Source of the DNA: Nocardioides cavernae
Lineage (GTDB): Bacteria > Actinomycetota > Actinomycetes > Propionibacteriales > Nocardioidaceae
Length of the DNA stretch: 64,000 nt
Assembly: GCF_013410035.1 (NCBI RefSeq)
Contig: NZ_JACCBW010000001.1
Location: 930,001 to 994,000, forward strand
Reading direction: 5' to 3'
A program made the translations under genes and the position numbers. Positions 41,818-50,736 of the stretch are shown here, piece after piece. A model generated the notes under the pieces. The model had not been told where the DNA came from. It did not search any database and worked only from the letters and a program-made list of their open reading frames with translations. Each line of letters starts with the position of its first letter. Position 1 is the first letter of the stretch.

Positions 41818-43171
41818 CGAGGCTCTCGCGGACTACCAGTCGCGCCGGCACGGCGGCGGGGCCGTGCAGCATGGAGGACGGAGCGTACGTCAGCCCGTCG
41901 CGCCCGCCCTCGACGGCGAGCTCGACCGCGCTGACGCGCTCCGCGAGGATCGACAGCCCGATCCGCATCTCGGTGCGTCCGAGGGCGTGGCCGGCGCAGT
42001 AGTGGATGCCGTGGCCGAAGCCGAGGTGGGTGGCCCGGTTGGCGCGCCCCGCCTCGAAGGTGTCGGGGTCCGGGAAGGCGGCGGCGTCGCGGTTCCCCGC
42101 GCCCCACGAGGTGATCACCGCCGACCCGGCGGGGATGCGCACCCCGCCCAGCTCGACGTCGCGCATGGCCTGGCGGGTGCCGTACTGCGAGGGGGCGTCG
42201 AGCCGCAGGACCTCGTCGACGAACGCGTCGATGAGACGCACGTCGCCGGACAGCCGGTCCAGCATGCCGGGAAGCTCGGCGAGCCAGACCATCGCGCTGG
42301 CCATCAGCTTCGTGGTCGTCTCGTGGCCGGCGATGACGGACTGCTCGAGGATGCCGAGCATCTCGTCGAGGGTGAGCGGCTGCAGGCCCTCCTCGCTGGC
42401 GCCCGCAACGAAGTCGCTGAGGAAGTCGTCCTGCGGGTGGGCGCGCCGCTCGAGGAGCATCTCGGAGAAGAACCGGTCGAACTGCAGCCGTGCCTCGACC
42501 ATCTCGGCGAGCTCGTCATCGTCGACGCTGAGCCTCCCGACCGGCTTGAGCAGGCCCTCGGACCACCGGGCGTAGTCGTCGACCATGTCGGCGGGGACGC
42601 CGAGGACGCGGGCCAGCACCTGGAGCGGGAAGGGCTTGCACCACGCCTCGACCAGCTCGACCTCTTCTCCGGCAGCGGCCCGGGCCACGACCGGGCCGAG
42701 GAGCTGGCCGGCGACCTCCCGGATGTCCTCCTCCATGGCACGGATGCGGGCCGGCCGGAAGGCGGGCGCGACGAGGGAGCGCTGGCGGGTGTGCTGGGGC
42801 GGGTCGGCCACCAGGCCGGCGCGCACGTGGGCGTCCTTCCCGTAGCCCTGCTCGACGAGGTCGGCCATCTCGGGCAGGTCGATCACCTGCTGGCGGACCT
42901 GGTCCTCCACCGCCATCGCGCCGCGCCCGCGTGCGATGCAGGAGGAGAAGATGTCGGGGCGGCTCGTCACCTCGACCACCTCGGCACGACCGAGCACGAA
43001 GAAGGCGTCGAACTCGGGCACCCACTGGACCGCCCCCTGGTCGCGGGCCTCCCGGTAGGCAGCGCTCCGGTTCCGCAGCGCGGGTTGCTCGACCCGGCTC
43101 ATCGCCGCCAGCTGCGGGAACGGGCAGGTCACCGGCTCGGAACCACTGACGTCGGTGTCGCTGTCGCGCAT
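41810..43171 (-). CDS. Cytochrome P450
   Basis: A 453-residue class I P450 with I-helix VIAGHETTTK, EVLRL (ExxR) and heme loop FGHGIHYCAGHALGR with Cys392. ATG 43171 is chosen because GGAGG lies seven bases upstream and the operator lies just beyond; a longer reading to 43225 would run through the operator. It likely uses the ferredoxin and reductase at 24405-25852. It is coupled to the VOC gene. Confidence 0.95.
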   Translation of the reverse strand: MRDSDTDVSGSEPVTCPFPQLAAMSRVEQPALRNRSAAYREARDQGAVQWVPEFDAFFVLGRAEVVEVTSRPDIFSSCIARGRGAMAVEDQVRQQVIDLPEMADLVEQGYGKDAHVRAGLVADPPQHTRQRSLVAPAFRPARIRAMEEDIREVAGQLLGPVVARAAAGEEVELVEAWCKPFPLQVLARVLGVPADMVDDYARWSEGLLKPVGRLSVDDDELAEMVEARLQFDRFFSEMLLERRAHPQDDFLSDFVAGASEEGLQPLTLDEMLGILEQSVIAGHETTTKLMASAMVWLAELPGMLDRLSGDVRLIDAFVDEVLRLDAPSQYGTRQAMRDVELGGVRIPAGSAVITSWGAGNRDAAAFPDPDTFEAGRANRATHLGFGHGIHYCAGHALGRTEMRIGLSILAERVSAVELAVEGGRDGLTYAPSSMLHGPAAVPARLVVRESLVG

Positions 43172-43186
43172 CGCGGCCTCCAATTC

Positions 43187-43200
43187 GCCAAACGATTGGT
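43187..43200. promoter_or_regulatory. Operator, narrow class (GCCAAACGATTGGT)
   Basis: CCAAACGATTGG is palindromic at 10 of 12 positions. It is 15 bases upstream of the P450 ATG. A TAATTT-like -10 for the minus strand lies near 43207-43212. It faces the wide-class site at 43256-43269. Confidence 0.78.
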
Positions 43201-43255
43201 TTGGAAAATTAGTGGGCGTCGTCACAACCCGTCAAGGCTCCCGACGTGGCTCGTT

Positions 43256-43269
43256 CTAACGTACGGTTG
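43256..43269. promoter_or_regulatory. Operator, wide class (CTAACGTACGGTTG)
   Basis: It fits CAAnCG-NN-CGnTTG except for one base of the left half. It is 37 bases upstream of the universal-stress-protein ATG. It is the weakest of the eleven sites but sits in the same position as the others. Confidence 0.6.
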
Positions 43270-43306
43270 GTAGTCCACATTGCTGCGCGACCCCGGAGGC
43301 CCGCCC

Positions 43307-43744
43307 ATGACGACCAGGATCCTGACGGGGGTCGACGACACCGAGACGGCCCTGGAGGCTGCGCGCACCGCGGCACGGCTCGCGGTCGGGCTCGGCGCCG
43401 AGCTGCACGTCATCTCGGCCTACGGCAAGGTCGACGCCATCGAGGTGCGTGCCGAGGGCAAGGAGTTCAACGTCTCCCCCGAGGACGACGCGCGCCGCGT
43501 CGCCGAGGCCGTTGCGCAGGTACTGCGCGACGAGCACGGCGCGCTGACCGTCGAGTCCTCACCGGCCGAGGGCAAGCCCGCCGAGGCGCTCGTCCGCGTT
43601 GCCGAGAGCCTCGACGCCGACGTCATCGTGGTCGGCAACAAGCGCGTGCAGGGCCTGGCCCGGGTGCTCGGGAGCGTGGCGAGCGACGTCACGCAGAAGG
43701 CCCACTGCGACGTCTACGTCGCGCACACTCACCCGCGCGGCTGA
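43307..43744 (+). CDS. Universal stress protein (UspA family)
   Basis: A 145-residue single-domain protein. It has ILTGVDDTETALEAAR at the start and the ATP-binding pattern VVGNKRVQGLARVLGSVAS, followed by CDVYVAHTH. ATG 43307 follows GGAGGC. It is transcribed alone between the P450 operon and the dehydrogenase operon. A wide-class operator upstream suggests it belongs to the regulon. UspA proteins bind ATP and act in stress survival; its role here is not known. Confidence 0.92.
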   Translation: MTTRILTGVDDTETALEAARTAARLAVGLGAELHVISAYGKVDAIEVRAEGKEFNVSPEDDARRVAEAVAQVLRDEHGALTVESSPAEGKPAEALVRVAESLDADVIVVGNKRVQGLARVLGSVASDVTQKAHCDVYVAHTHPRG

Positions 43745-43778
43745 CGCAGCCCCCTCGCCGGGCGTCCGCTCGCGGGCG

Positions 43779-44636
43779 TCACTCGTAGGTGTAGAAGCCG
43801 CGGCCGGTCTTGCGGCCCAGCAGTCCGGCGTCGACCATGCGCGCCAGCAGCGGAGGCGCGGCGTACAGCGGCTCCTTGAACTCCTCGTAGAGGGACTCGG
43901 CCACGGCCTTCGTGGTGTCCAGACCGATGAGGTCGGCGAGGGCGAGCGGCCCCTGCGGGTGCGCGGCACCCAGGACGAGCCCACGGTCGATGTCCTCGGC
44001 GGTGGCGAAGCCCGACTCCAGCATGCGGATGGCGGAGAGGACGAACGGGATCAGCAGCGCGTTGACCACGAAGCCCGCGCGGTCCTGGCAGTCGATCGCC
44101 CGCTTGCCGAGGCGCCCCTCGACGAACGCCCGGGCCCGCTCGGTCGTGTCGGACGACGTCAGCAGGCTGGGCACCAGCTCGACGAGCTGGAGCACCGGCA
44201 CCGGGTTGAAGAAGTGCACGCCGATGACGTGCTGGGGGCGTGCGGTGACGACGCCCAGCTTCATGATCGGGATCGACGAGGTGTTGGACGCCAGGATCGC
44301 CTGCGGGTCGAGGACCACTCGGTCGAGGGTGCGGAACAGCTCGGTCTTGGCCCCCTCGTCCTCGACGATGGCCTCGACCACCACCTGGCGGTCGGCCAGG
44401 TCGCCCAGGTCGGTGACGTAGCCGATGCGTTCGAGGACCTCGGCCGCCGAGTCGATCTTGCCCTTCGCCTCGGCCCGCGCGAGCGACTTCTCCAGCCGCG
44501 CCCGACCCGCGTCGAGGGCGGCGGTGCTGGACTCGACCACCACCACGTCGAGCCCCGCGCGCGCCGAGACCTCGGCGATGCCCGAGCCCATCAGCCCGCA
44601 GCCGACCACGCCGACCCGGTCCATCCCGTTCTCCAT
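43779..44636 (-). CDS. 3-hydroxyacyl-CoA (3-hydroxybutyryl-CoA) dehydrogenase
   Basis: A 285-residue enzyme of the PaaH/FadB2 type. It has GVVGCGLMGSGIAEV for NAD, FFNPVPVLQLVELVP with the conserved histidine in IGVHFFNP, and the C-terminal domain (GRGFYTYE end). It oxidises 3-hydroxyacyl-CoA. It lies 24 bases below the VOC gene and is the last gene of the sulfur operon direction. Confidence 0.95.
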   Translation of the reverse strand: MENGMDRVGVVGCGLMGSGIAEVSARAGLDVVVVESSTAALDAGRARLEKSLARAEAKGKIDSAAEVLERIGYVTDLGDLADRQVVVEAIVEDEGAKTELFRTLDRVVLDPQAILASNTSSIPIMKLGVVTARPQHVIGVHFFNPVPVLQLVELVPSLLTSSDTTERARAFVEGRLGKRAIDCQDRAGFVVNALLIPFVLSAIRMLESGFATAEDIDRGLVLGAAHPQGPLALADLIGLDTTKAVAESLYEEFKEPLYAAPPLLARMVDAGLLGRKTGRGFYTYE

Positions 44637-44660
44637 GTCACTACCCTCTCTCTGGTCGCG

Positions 44661-45164
44661 TCACGACGGTGCGTGGGGGTGCGGGCCGCCTGCGAGCCAC
44701 CGCTCGAGGCCCGGGCGAAGCGACGCGTCGACGAGCTCCACGAGCGCCCCGCTCGGCAACCGGTGGTAGGCGAACCCGGCGGCCCTGCCGTCGCGGCTCT
44801 CGTAGGTGAGGACCCGGGGGTGGCCTGCTGTCACCAGCCGCTCGGAGGTCTCGGCGAAGTCGTCGGCCCAGACTCCGACGTGGTGGGTCGCCAGGGCGCC
44901 GGCGGCGCCCGACGGCTGCTCCCACACGGTGCCCTCGACCGGCTCGAGGAGCTCGAGGTGCGGGCCCGGGGCGCGGGAGTACGTGAAGCGCAGCCGGACG
45001 TTCCTCGCACCCTCCGGCGTGCGCACCGTCATGTCCCACTCCTCCACGTCGGTCCACGACACGTCCAGGACGGTCGAGAGCTCCGTCATCGCGGGCTCGA
45101 GCGCAGGCACCACGAGACCCGTGTGGTAGAGGTTGCGCAGCGACAGCGGCGCCGCGCCGGTCAC
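44661..45164 (-). CDS. VOC family protein
   Basis: A 167-residue protein with NLYHTGLVVPALEPAMTEL and HHVGVWADDFAETSERL. It is the paralogue of 33666-34160. GTG 45164 overlaps the sulfotransferase stop by four bases (GTGA). It belongs to the operon beginning at cysD. Confidence 0.88.
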   Translation of the reverse strand: MTGAAPLSLRNLYHTGLVVPALEPAMTELSTVLDVSWTDVEEWDMTVRTPEGARNVRLRFTYSRAPGPHLELLEPVEGTVWEQPSGAAGALATHHVGVWADDFAETSERLVTAGHPRVLTYESRDGRAAGFAYHRLPSGALVELVDASLRPGLERWLAGGPHPHAPS

Positions 45165-46399
45165 GAGACCGCGTCGCTGTAGAAGGCGAGCTGCTCGCGG
45201 ATCTCGTCGGTCCGCACCCCGAAGTTGCGCTGCAGGTCGTTGTCGATCTCGCCGTGCTTGCGGCGAGGGTGGCTCGCGGCGTACGCCTCCCGCTCGGCGC
45301 GCGAGTGCTCAGTGAGCTCGAGCCCCGCCGCGGCGTACAGCTCCTCCAGCACGGCGTCCCCGTCGTGGACCAGCCGGTCGAAGTCGACGTCGAGGCGCTG
45401 GTCCGGCGGCACCACGTGCGAGTCGCGCACGTAGGCCTCGAGCAGGCTGCGCACCCGGTCGGTCCAGTAGCGCACGTGCCAGTCCACGTCGACCACCTTC
45501 TCGCGGAACCGGCCCTCGTAGGCGTTCTCGGTGACCATCGACTGCAGCGAGGCCATCGGGTCCCGGTGGGTGAAGACCACGAGGGCGTCGGGGTAGACGC
45601 TCATCAAGGCCGGCAGCTGCTCGACGTGCTGCGGACACTTCAGCACCCAGCGACGGTCGACCCCGTCCTGCCAGCTCATGGCCTGCAGCGTCGTCCGGGC
45701 GAACTCGTAGTGGGGGGTCTGGTCGGTGGCGAGGTAGTGGTCGCGCCAGCTCGGCACCTTGAACATCCACTCCCAGTAGTACGACGCAACGTCGGGGCAC
45801 TGGAGCTCGATGTCCTCGTGGACGTGCTCGGGGTCCATGGGGTGGAACGGCGCCATGAGCGGGTTGAGCCGCTGGAGGTTCTCCCACGTCCGCTCGGAAC
45901 GGACGTAGCGCGGGTCCCGGCCGCTCGCGTCGGGCTCGGCGTCCGTAGGGGCGACCGGTTGGACCGCCTCCCACAGCGGCATAGACCGCAGCCGCGAGTC
46001 GGCGGCGATGAGGCCGAGCAGGTGCGTCGTCCCGGAGCGCGGCAACCCGGCGACGATGATCGGGCGCTCGATGCGCACGTCGTGGATCTCCGGGTGCCGG
46101 GCGAGCAGGTCCTGGCGGAGCAACCGGTTGGCGAGCACCTCGACCAGCCTGCGGTGCAGGGTCGCCCGGTTGAACTCGGTGGCGTTGGCATCGGCGCCCA
46201 CCTCGTCGAGGAGCAGCTGCATGCGGCCCCGGAAGTCGTCGGGACCGAAGTCCCCCAGGCCGGTGCGACGTACGGCCTTCTCCAGCACCGAGTCCGCGGT
46301 CAGGTCGACGGGGTTTCGCTCGGCCCGCTCGACGAAGCTGCGCTGGTCCTCGGTCAGCACGGGGTCGTGGAAGTCGGTGACGACGATCTTGTTGCTCAT
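45161..46399 (-). CDS. Sulfotransferase family protein (PAPS-type)
   Basis: A 412-residue protein of the PF13469-type sulfotransferases. The 5'-phosphosulfate loop GLPRSGTTHLL is at 118-128. The 3'-phosphate-binding strand is VVFTHRDPMASLQSM. It should move a sulfo group from PAPS to a hydroxyl of a small molecule. It sits in the same operon as CysD and CysN, which make the APS precursor, but no APS kinase (CysC) is present. It could also act on a non-sulfate substrate. Confidence 0.9.
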   Translation of the reverse strand: MSNKIVVTDFHDPVLTEDQRSFVERAERNPVDLTADSVLEKAVRRTGLGDFGPDDFRGRMQLLLDEVGADANATEFNRATLHRRLVEVLANRLLRQDLLARHPEIHDVRIERPIIVAGLPRSGTTHLLGLIAADSRLRSMPLWEAVQPVAPTDAEPDASGRDPRYVRSERTWENLQRLNPLMAPFHPMDPEHVHEDIELQCPDVASYYWEWMFKVPSWRDHYLATDQTPHYEFARTTLQAMSWQDGVDRRWVLKCPQHVEQLPALMSVYPDALVVFTHRDPMASLQSMVTENAYEGRFREKVVDVDWHVRYWTDRVRSLLEAYVRDSHVVPPDQRLDVDFDRLVHDGDAVLEELYAAAGLELTEHSRAEREAYAASHPRRKHGEIDNDLQRNFGVRTDEIREQLAFYSDAVS

Positions 46400-46425
46400 G
46401 GCTGCGCTCCAGTGTCGGTCCGTGC

Positions 46426-47208
46426 TCAGAGGCCGACGGAGAGTCCTCCGTCGATGACGATCAGGTCGCCCGTGTGGTAGACCGACGCGTCGCTCATCAG
46501 GTAGGCGGTGATGCCTTCGAGGTCGGCCGGGTTACCGGCACGGGGCACCGGGTAGCGCGACCACCGCCGCGCGCCGTCCGCGGGGGCGTCGCCGTAGGTG
46601 CTGCGGGTCAGGTCGGTCTCGAAGAAGCCCGGCGCGACCACGTTGGCCCGGATCCCGTCGCGGCCGTACTCGACCGCGATCCCCCGCACCATCGACAGCA
46701 GGGCTCCCTTCGCGGCGGCGTAGTGCTCGAGGCGACGCGTGCCGCGGATCGCCATCAGGCTGCCGCAGGCGATCAGCGACCCGCCCGGGTCACCGTCGTC
46801 GGCCCGCTGCTTCATGTGGCGCACGGCCTCGCGGAGCGTGTGGAAGGCGCCGTGCTGGCTGACCGCGAGCAGGTCGTGGTACATCTCCGAGGTCATCTCG
46901 TGGAACGACTCGGGCCGCGAGCTCGCGCCCGCGTTGGCGACGACGCAGTCCACGCGCCCCATCTCCGCCACCACCTCGCGCATGGCGTCCGCGACGGCGT
47001 GCTCGTCGGTCACGTCCACCTCCTGCGCCAGGACGCGTACGCCGTGCGCGCGCAGCTCGTCGGCGGCCGCCTCGTTGCGGGCCGCGCGGCGGCCCCACAG
47101 CACGACGTCCGCACCGCACTTGGCCATGCCGCTGGCGAACCCGAGACCGAGCCCCTGGTTGCCCCCGGTCACGAGGCCCACCTTGCCGGTGAGGTCGAAG
47201 AGGCTCAT
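46426..47208 (-). CDS. SDR family oxidoreductase
   Basis: A 260-residue SDR with TGGNQGLG, ANAGA, ACGSLMAIRGTRR and YAAAK carrying tyrosine and lysine. ATG 47208 overlaps the sulfatase-like stop (ATGA). It is between the alkylsulfatase-like and sulfotransferase genes. It may oxidise the alcohol released from a sulfate ester; this is inference. Confidence 0.9.
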   Translation of the reverse strand: MSLFDLTGKVGLVTGGNQGLGLGFASGMAKCGADVVLWGRRAARNEAAADELRAHGVRVLAQEVDVTDEHAVADAMREVVAEMGRVDCVVANAGASSRPESFHEMTSEMYHDLLAVSQHGAFHTLREAVRHMKQRADDGDPGGSLIACGSLMAIRGTRRLEHYAAAKGALLSMVRGIAVEYGRDGIRANVVAPGFFETDLTRSTYGDAPADGARRWSRYPVPRAGNPADLEGITAYLMSDASVYHTGDLIVIDGGLSVGL

Positions 47209-48488
47209 CCGGGACGGTTGCCGTAGGGATCGGCGGCGTAGGACTCGCGGGTGCGCTCCCGCTCGGTCTCCAGCCAGACCAGCTCGTCGTAGGTCTGCCC
47301 ACCGGTGCGCGCGATCAGCGCGTCGAGGACGTCGGCATGGACGTCGAGTGCCGCGCGGTTCTCGGGCTCGGCGACGAGTGCCATCTCGACGAGGTGCAGC
47401 GCCTGCTCCGCCTCGCCGGCAGCGAGCCGCGCGGCGGCCCGCTCGGCGAGGCGGTCGGCACCACCGGCGAGCTCGACGACCTCGGGCCACACGGCACGCG
47501 CCGGGACAGCGTACAGCTGGCTGGTCAGGTCGTGCTGGAACCAGCCGGTGTACTCCTCCCACACGGTCCGGACGTACCAGCTGACGGGGCCGCGGCCCGA
47601 CGCGGGCTCGAGATCGGGGGGCAGCACGACCTCGCGCATGAGGGTGTGCAGGTCCTTGCCGTCGTTCATCCCGCGCAGCGTCTCGTCGTGGATGAAGCGG
47701 ACGGCGTCGCGCAGCCGGGTCAGGTCGGCCCGGATCGTGTCCGCACCCCGGACCGGGTCGCCGTGACCGGTCAGGAGGAGGTCGGCGTCGAGGTCGAGGA
47801 GCACCTCGAGGTCGGCGACGAACTGGCGTGCGCTCCGCGGCTTGTCGCCGCGCAGCGTGTAGAGGTTGGGGATCGCGCCGTAGAGGGCGCCCATGTGGTT
47901 GCCGACCAGCAGCACCCGGTGCTCCGGCAGCCACACCGCGAGGCAGTTGGTCGTCTCCCCGCCGGGGACCGGGATCAGCTCGAAGGTGGTCCCGCCGACG
48001 ACGATGTCGGCGCGACCCTCGACGAGCACGAGGTCCTCGGGCTCCCGGGCAGGTCGGTCGACGACCTCGGCCGGCGCGGGCGCGGCGGAGAAGCCGCTCA
48101 TCAGCCGACGGAAACGCGGCCGGTAGAAGGTCTTGAGCAGCCCGCGTTCGGCGCGGCCGGCGGGGAACGACGCCTCGGCGAGCAGCTGGACCCCCGGGTC
48201 GTCGAAGGCCTGCCAGCCGCCGACGTGGTCGGGGTGGTCCTGGGTGAACACGATCGCGCGCACCGACAGGGGCCGCCCGAGCAGCTGCTCGAAGCGCTCG
48301 CGGTGCCGGTCGCCCTCGAGCCGCGTGCCGGTGTTGACCACCACGTCGCCGTCCGGCGTCGTGACCACGTACGCGCTGGAGATCCCCCGCGAGAGCAGGA
48401 TGCCGTCGGCGACCTGCTCGGCGGGCTTCTCGGGCTCCCACGCGCAGAGGACCTCGAACCGGTGGTCCCTGCTGGCGAACCGAGCCAT
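47205..48488 (-). CDS. Alkylsulfatase-like MBL-fold protein (SdsA1/BDS1 family)
   Basis: A 427-residue metallo-beta-lactamase protein with the C-terminal alkyl-sulfatase dimerisation domain (WFQHDLTSQLYA, AARLAAGEAEQALHLVEMAL). It shows NLYTLRG, typical of SdsA1. The metal motif HxHxDH reads QDHPDH at 83-88, so the first histidine is glutamine. GGNETTN-type and LLTGHGDPV motifs follow. ATG 48488 is chosen because GGAGGAGGAG lies just upstream; ATG 48512 is an alternative. It would cleave sulfate esters, or another ester if metal binding is changed. Confidence 0.88.
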   Translation of the reverse strand: MARFASRDHRFEVLCAWEPEKPAEQVADGILLSRGISSAYVVTTPDGDVVVNTGTRLEGDRHRERFEQLLGRPLSVRAIVFTQDHPDHVGGWQAFDDPGVQLLAEASFPAGRAERGLLKTFYRPRFRRLMSGFSAAPAPAEVVDRPAREPEDLVLVEGRADIVVGGTTFELIPVPGGETTNCLAVWLPEHRVLLVGNHMGALYGAIPNLYTLRGDKPRSARQFVADLEVLLDLDADLLLTGHGDPVRGADTIRADLTRLRDAVRFIHDETLRGMNDGKDLHTLMREVVLPPDLEPASGRGPVSWYVRTVWEEYTGWFQHDLTSQLYAVPARAVWPEVVELAGGADRLAERAAARLAAGEAEQALHLVEMALVAEPENRAALDVHADVLDALIARTGGQTYDELVWLETERERTRESYAADPYGNRPG

Positions 48489-48508
48489 CTGCTCCTCCTC
48501 CGTCCGAC

Positions 48509-49792
48509 TCATCCTGCGTCGTTGATCATCCCGGCGCCGACGGTCACGCCGGTCGCCTCGTCGATGAGGATGAAGGAGCCCGTGGTGCGGTTCTTGGAGT
48601 AGGGGTCGCACAGCAGCGGCACGGTGGTGCGCAGCTGGACGCGGCCGATCTCGTTGAGGCCGAGCTCGCCGGCCGCCTGGTCGCGGTGCAGGGTGTTGAT
48701 GTCGAGGCGGTACTGCACGTCCTTGACCATCGCGCGACCGGAGCGACTGGTGTGCTTGATGGCGAGCTTCTGGCGCGGGCGCAGCGGCTCGTTGGTCATC
48801 CAGCAGACCATCGCGTCGACGTCCTGCGTCGGGGTGGGGGCGTTGCGGGGGCGGGCGATCATGTCGCCGCGGGAGACGTCCACGTCGTCCTCGAGGTGCA
48901 CGGTGACCGACATGGGCGGGAACGCCTCCGCGACCTCCCGGTCGAAGAGCTCGACCTTCGCCACACGCGAGGGAAGTCCCGACGGGAGCACGACGACCTC
49001 GTCGCCCGCCCGGATGACCCCCCCGGCCAGCTGGCCGGCGTACCCGCGGTAGTCGTGGTGGGCGTCGGACTTGGGCCGGATGACGTACTGCACCGGGAAC
49101 CGGACGTCCTGCAGGTCGCGGTCGGAGGCGACGTGCACGTGCTCGAGATGGTGCATGAGCGTCGGCCCGTGGTACCACGGCGTGTTCTCGGAGCGGTGGA
49201 CGACGTTGTCGCCGTTGAGCGCCGAGATCGGGATGACCTCGAGGTCGGGGATGGTGAGCTTCGTCGCGAACTGCGTGAACTCCGCGTGGATCTTCTCGTA
49301 GGTCTCCTCGGACCAGTCGACGAGGTCCATCTTGTTGATGCACAGCACCAGGTGCGGCACCCGGAGCAGGGACAGCAGGACGGCGTGGCGGCGCGACTGC
49401 TCGGTGAGGCCCTGGCGGGCGTCGACCAGGACCAGCCCGAGGTCAGCGGTGGAGGCGCCGGTGACCATGTTGCGCGTGTACTGCACGTGGCCCGGGGTGT
49501 CGGCGATGATGAACTTGCGGTTGGGAGTCGCGAAGTAGCGGTACGCCACGTCGATGGTGATGCCCTGCTCGCGCTCCGAGCGCAGGCCGTCGGTGAGGAG
49601 CGCGAGGTCGGTGTAGTCGTAGCCCTTCGACTGGCTGGTCGTCTCCACGGCCTCCAGCTGGTCCTCGAAGATGGACTTCGAGTCCAGCAGGAGACGGCCG
49701 ATGAGGGTCGACTTCCCGTCATCGACCGAACCCGCGGTCGCGAACCTCAGCAGGTCCATGTCGTAGGGGTCGTGGGTCGTCGCTGTGGCCAT
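48509..49792 (-). CDS. cysN: Sulfate adenylyltransferase subunit 1, GTPase (CysN)
   Basis: A 427-residue GTPase that drives APS formation with CysD. It has the G1 loop GSVDDGKST at 21-29, DTPGHVQYTRNM and NKMDLVDW. No CysC domain is fused. ATG 49792 overlaps the CysD stop (TGATG). Its length is normal for stand-alone CysN. Confidence 0.97.
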   Translation of the reverse strand: MATATTHDPYDMDLLRFATAGSVDDGKSTLIGRLLLDSKSIFEDQLEAVETTSQSKGYDYTDLALLTDGLRSEREQGITIDVAYRYFATPNRKFIIADTPGHVQYTRNMVTGASTADLGLVLVDARQGLTEQSRRHAVLLSLLRVPHLVLCINKMDLVDWSEETYEKIHAEFTQFATKLTIPDLEVIPISALNGDNVVHRSENTPWYHGPTLMHHLEHVHVASDRDLQDVRFPVQYVIRPKSDAHHDYRGYAGQLAGGVIRAGDEVVVLPSGLPSRVAKVELFDREVAEAFPPMSVTVHLEDDVDVSRGDMIARPRNAPTPTQDVDAMVCWMTNEPLRPRQKLAIKHTSRSGRAMVKDVQYRLDINTLHRDQAAGELGLNEIGRVQLRTTVPLLCDPYSKNRTTGSFILIDEATGVTVGAGMINDAG

Positions 49793-50721
49793 CAGAAGTA
49801 GCCCTCCTTCTTGCGGTCCTCCATGGCGGCCTCGGAGAACCGGTCGTCGCCGCGGGTCGCGCCGCGCTCGGTGACGCGCGCGACGGCGATCTCCTCGATG
49901 ATGGAGGCGGTGTCCGTCGCCTGTGACTCGACGCAGCCGGTCTGGGTGCGGTCGCCGACCGTGCGGAAGCGGACCGTCCTGGTCTCAGCCCGCTCGCCGT
50001 CGCGGGGGCGGATCTCGGGGCCGACGGACAGCAGCATCCCGTCCCTCTCCACCACCTCGCGCTCGTGGGCGAAGTAGATGGAGGGGATCTCGATGCCCTC
50101 GCGGTGGATGTAGTGCCAGATGTCGAGCTCGGTCCAGTTGGAGATCGGGAAGATCCGCATGTGCTCGCCGGCGTGCAGGCGCCCGTTGTAGAGGCTCCAG
50201 AGCTCGGGGCGCTGCATCTTGGGGTCCCACTGGCCGAACTCGTCACGGTGGGAGTAGACGCGCTCCTTGGCGCGGGCCTTCTCCTCGTCGCGGCGGCCGC
50301 CACCGAAGGCGGCGGTGAAGCCGTTCTCCTCGATCGCGGCGAGCAGGGCGCCGATCTGCTGGCGGTTGCGGCTCGTGTGCCCGTCGTCCACCACGTGCCC
50401 CGCGGCGATCGCGTCCTCCACCGAGGCCACCACCAGGCGGGCCCCGAGCCGACCCACCCAGGAATCGCGGGTGGCGAGCACCTCGTCGAAGTCGAGCCCC
50501 GTGTCGACCTGCAGGAGCGGGAACGGGAGCTTGGCCGGGAAGAACGCCTTCTCCGCGAGGAGGAGCATGACGATCGAGTCCTTGCCACCCGAGAACATCA
50601 GGACCGGCTTCTCGAACTCGGCGGCGACCTCACGGAAGACGTGGATCGACTCGGCCTCGAGCTGATCGAGCTGGCTGAGCTGGTAGTCGCTGTGCGTCGC
50701 GACCGATGGCGCCTGCGGCAT
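49792..50721 (-). CDS. cysD: Sulfate adenylyltransferase subunit 2 (CysD)
   Basis: A 309-residue PP-loop ATP sulfurylase subunit. It has MFSGGKDSIVML, AFGGGRRDEEKARAKER and FPISNWTELDIWHYI. ATG 50721 is chosen because GGAGGC lies about four bases upstream. A narrow-class operator (50737-50750) lies 15 bases upstream. It leads the operon down to 43779. Together with CysN it makes APS for the sulfotransferase, which needs PAPS and therefore an APS kinase encoded elsewhere. Confidence 0.96.
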   Translation of the reverse strand: MPQAPSVATHSDYQLSQLDQLEAESIHVFREVAAEFEKPVLMFSGGKDSIVMLLLAEKAFFPAKLPFPLLQVDTGLDFDEVLATRDSWVGRLGARLVVASVEDAIAAGHVVDDGHTSRNRQQIGALLAAIEENGFTAAFGGGRRDEEKARAKERVYSHRDEFGQWDPKMQRPELWSLYNGRLHAGEHMRIFPISNWTELDIWHYIHREGIEIPSIYFAHEREVVERDGMLLSVGPEIRPRDGERAETRTVRFRTVGDRTQTGCVESQATDTASIIEEIAVARVTERGATRGDDRFSEAAMEDRKKEGYF

Positions 50722-50736
50722 CTCGCCTCCATATCC

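Noticed and set aside
43172..43225. A longer N-terminus for the second P450.
   Set aside because: It would run through the operator and the ribosome site. ATG 43171 has GGAGG at the right distance.
48509..50721. An ordinary sulfate assimilation operon.
   Set aside because: There is no cysH, sulfite reductase or transporter, and cysDN is in a catabolic operon behind a regulon operator.
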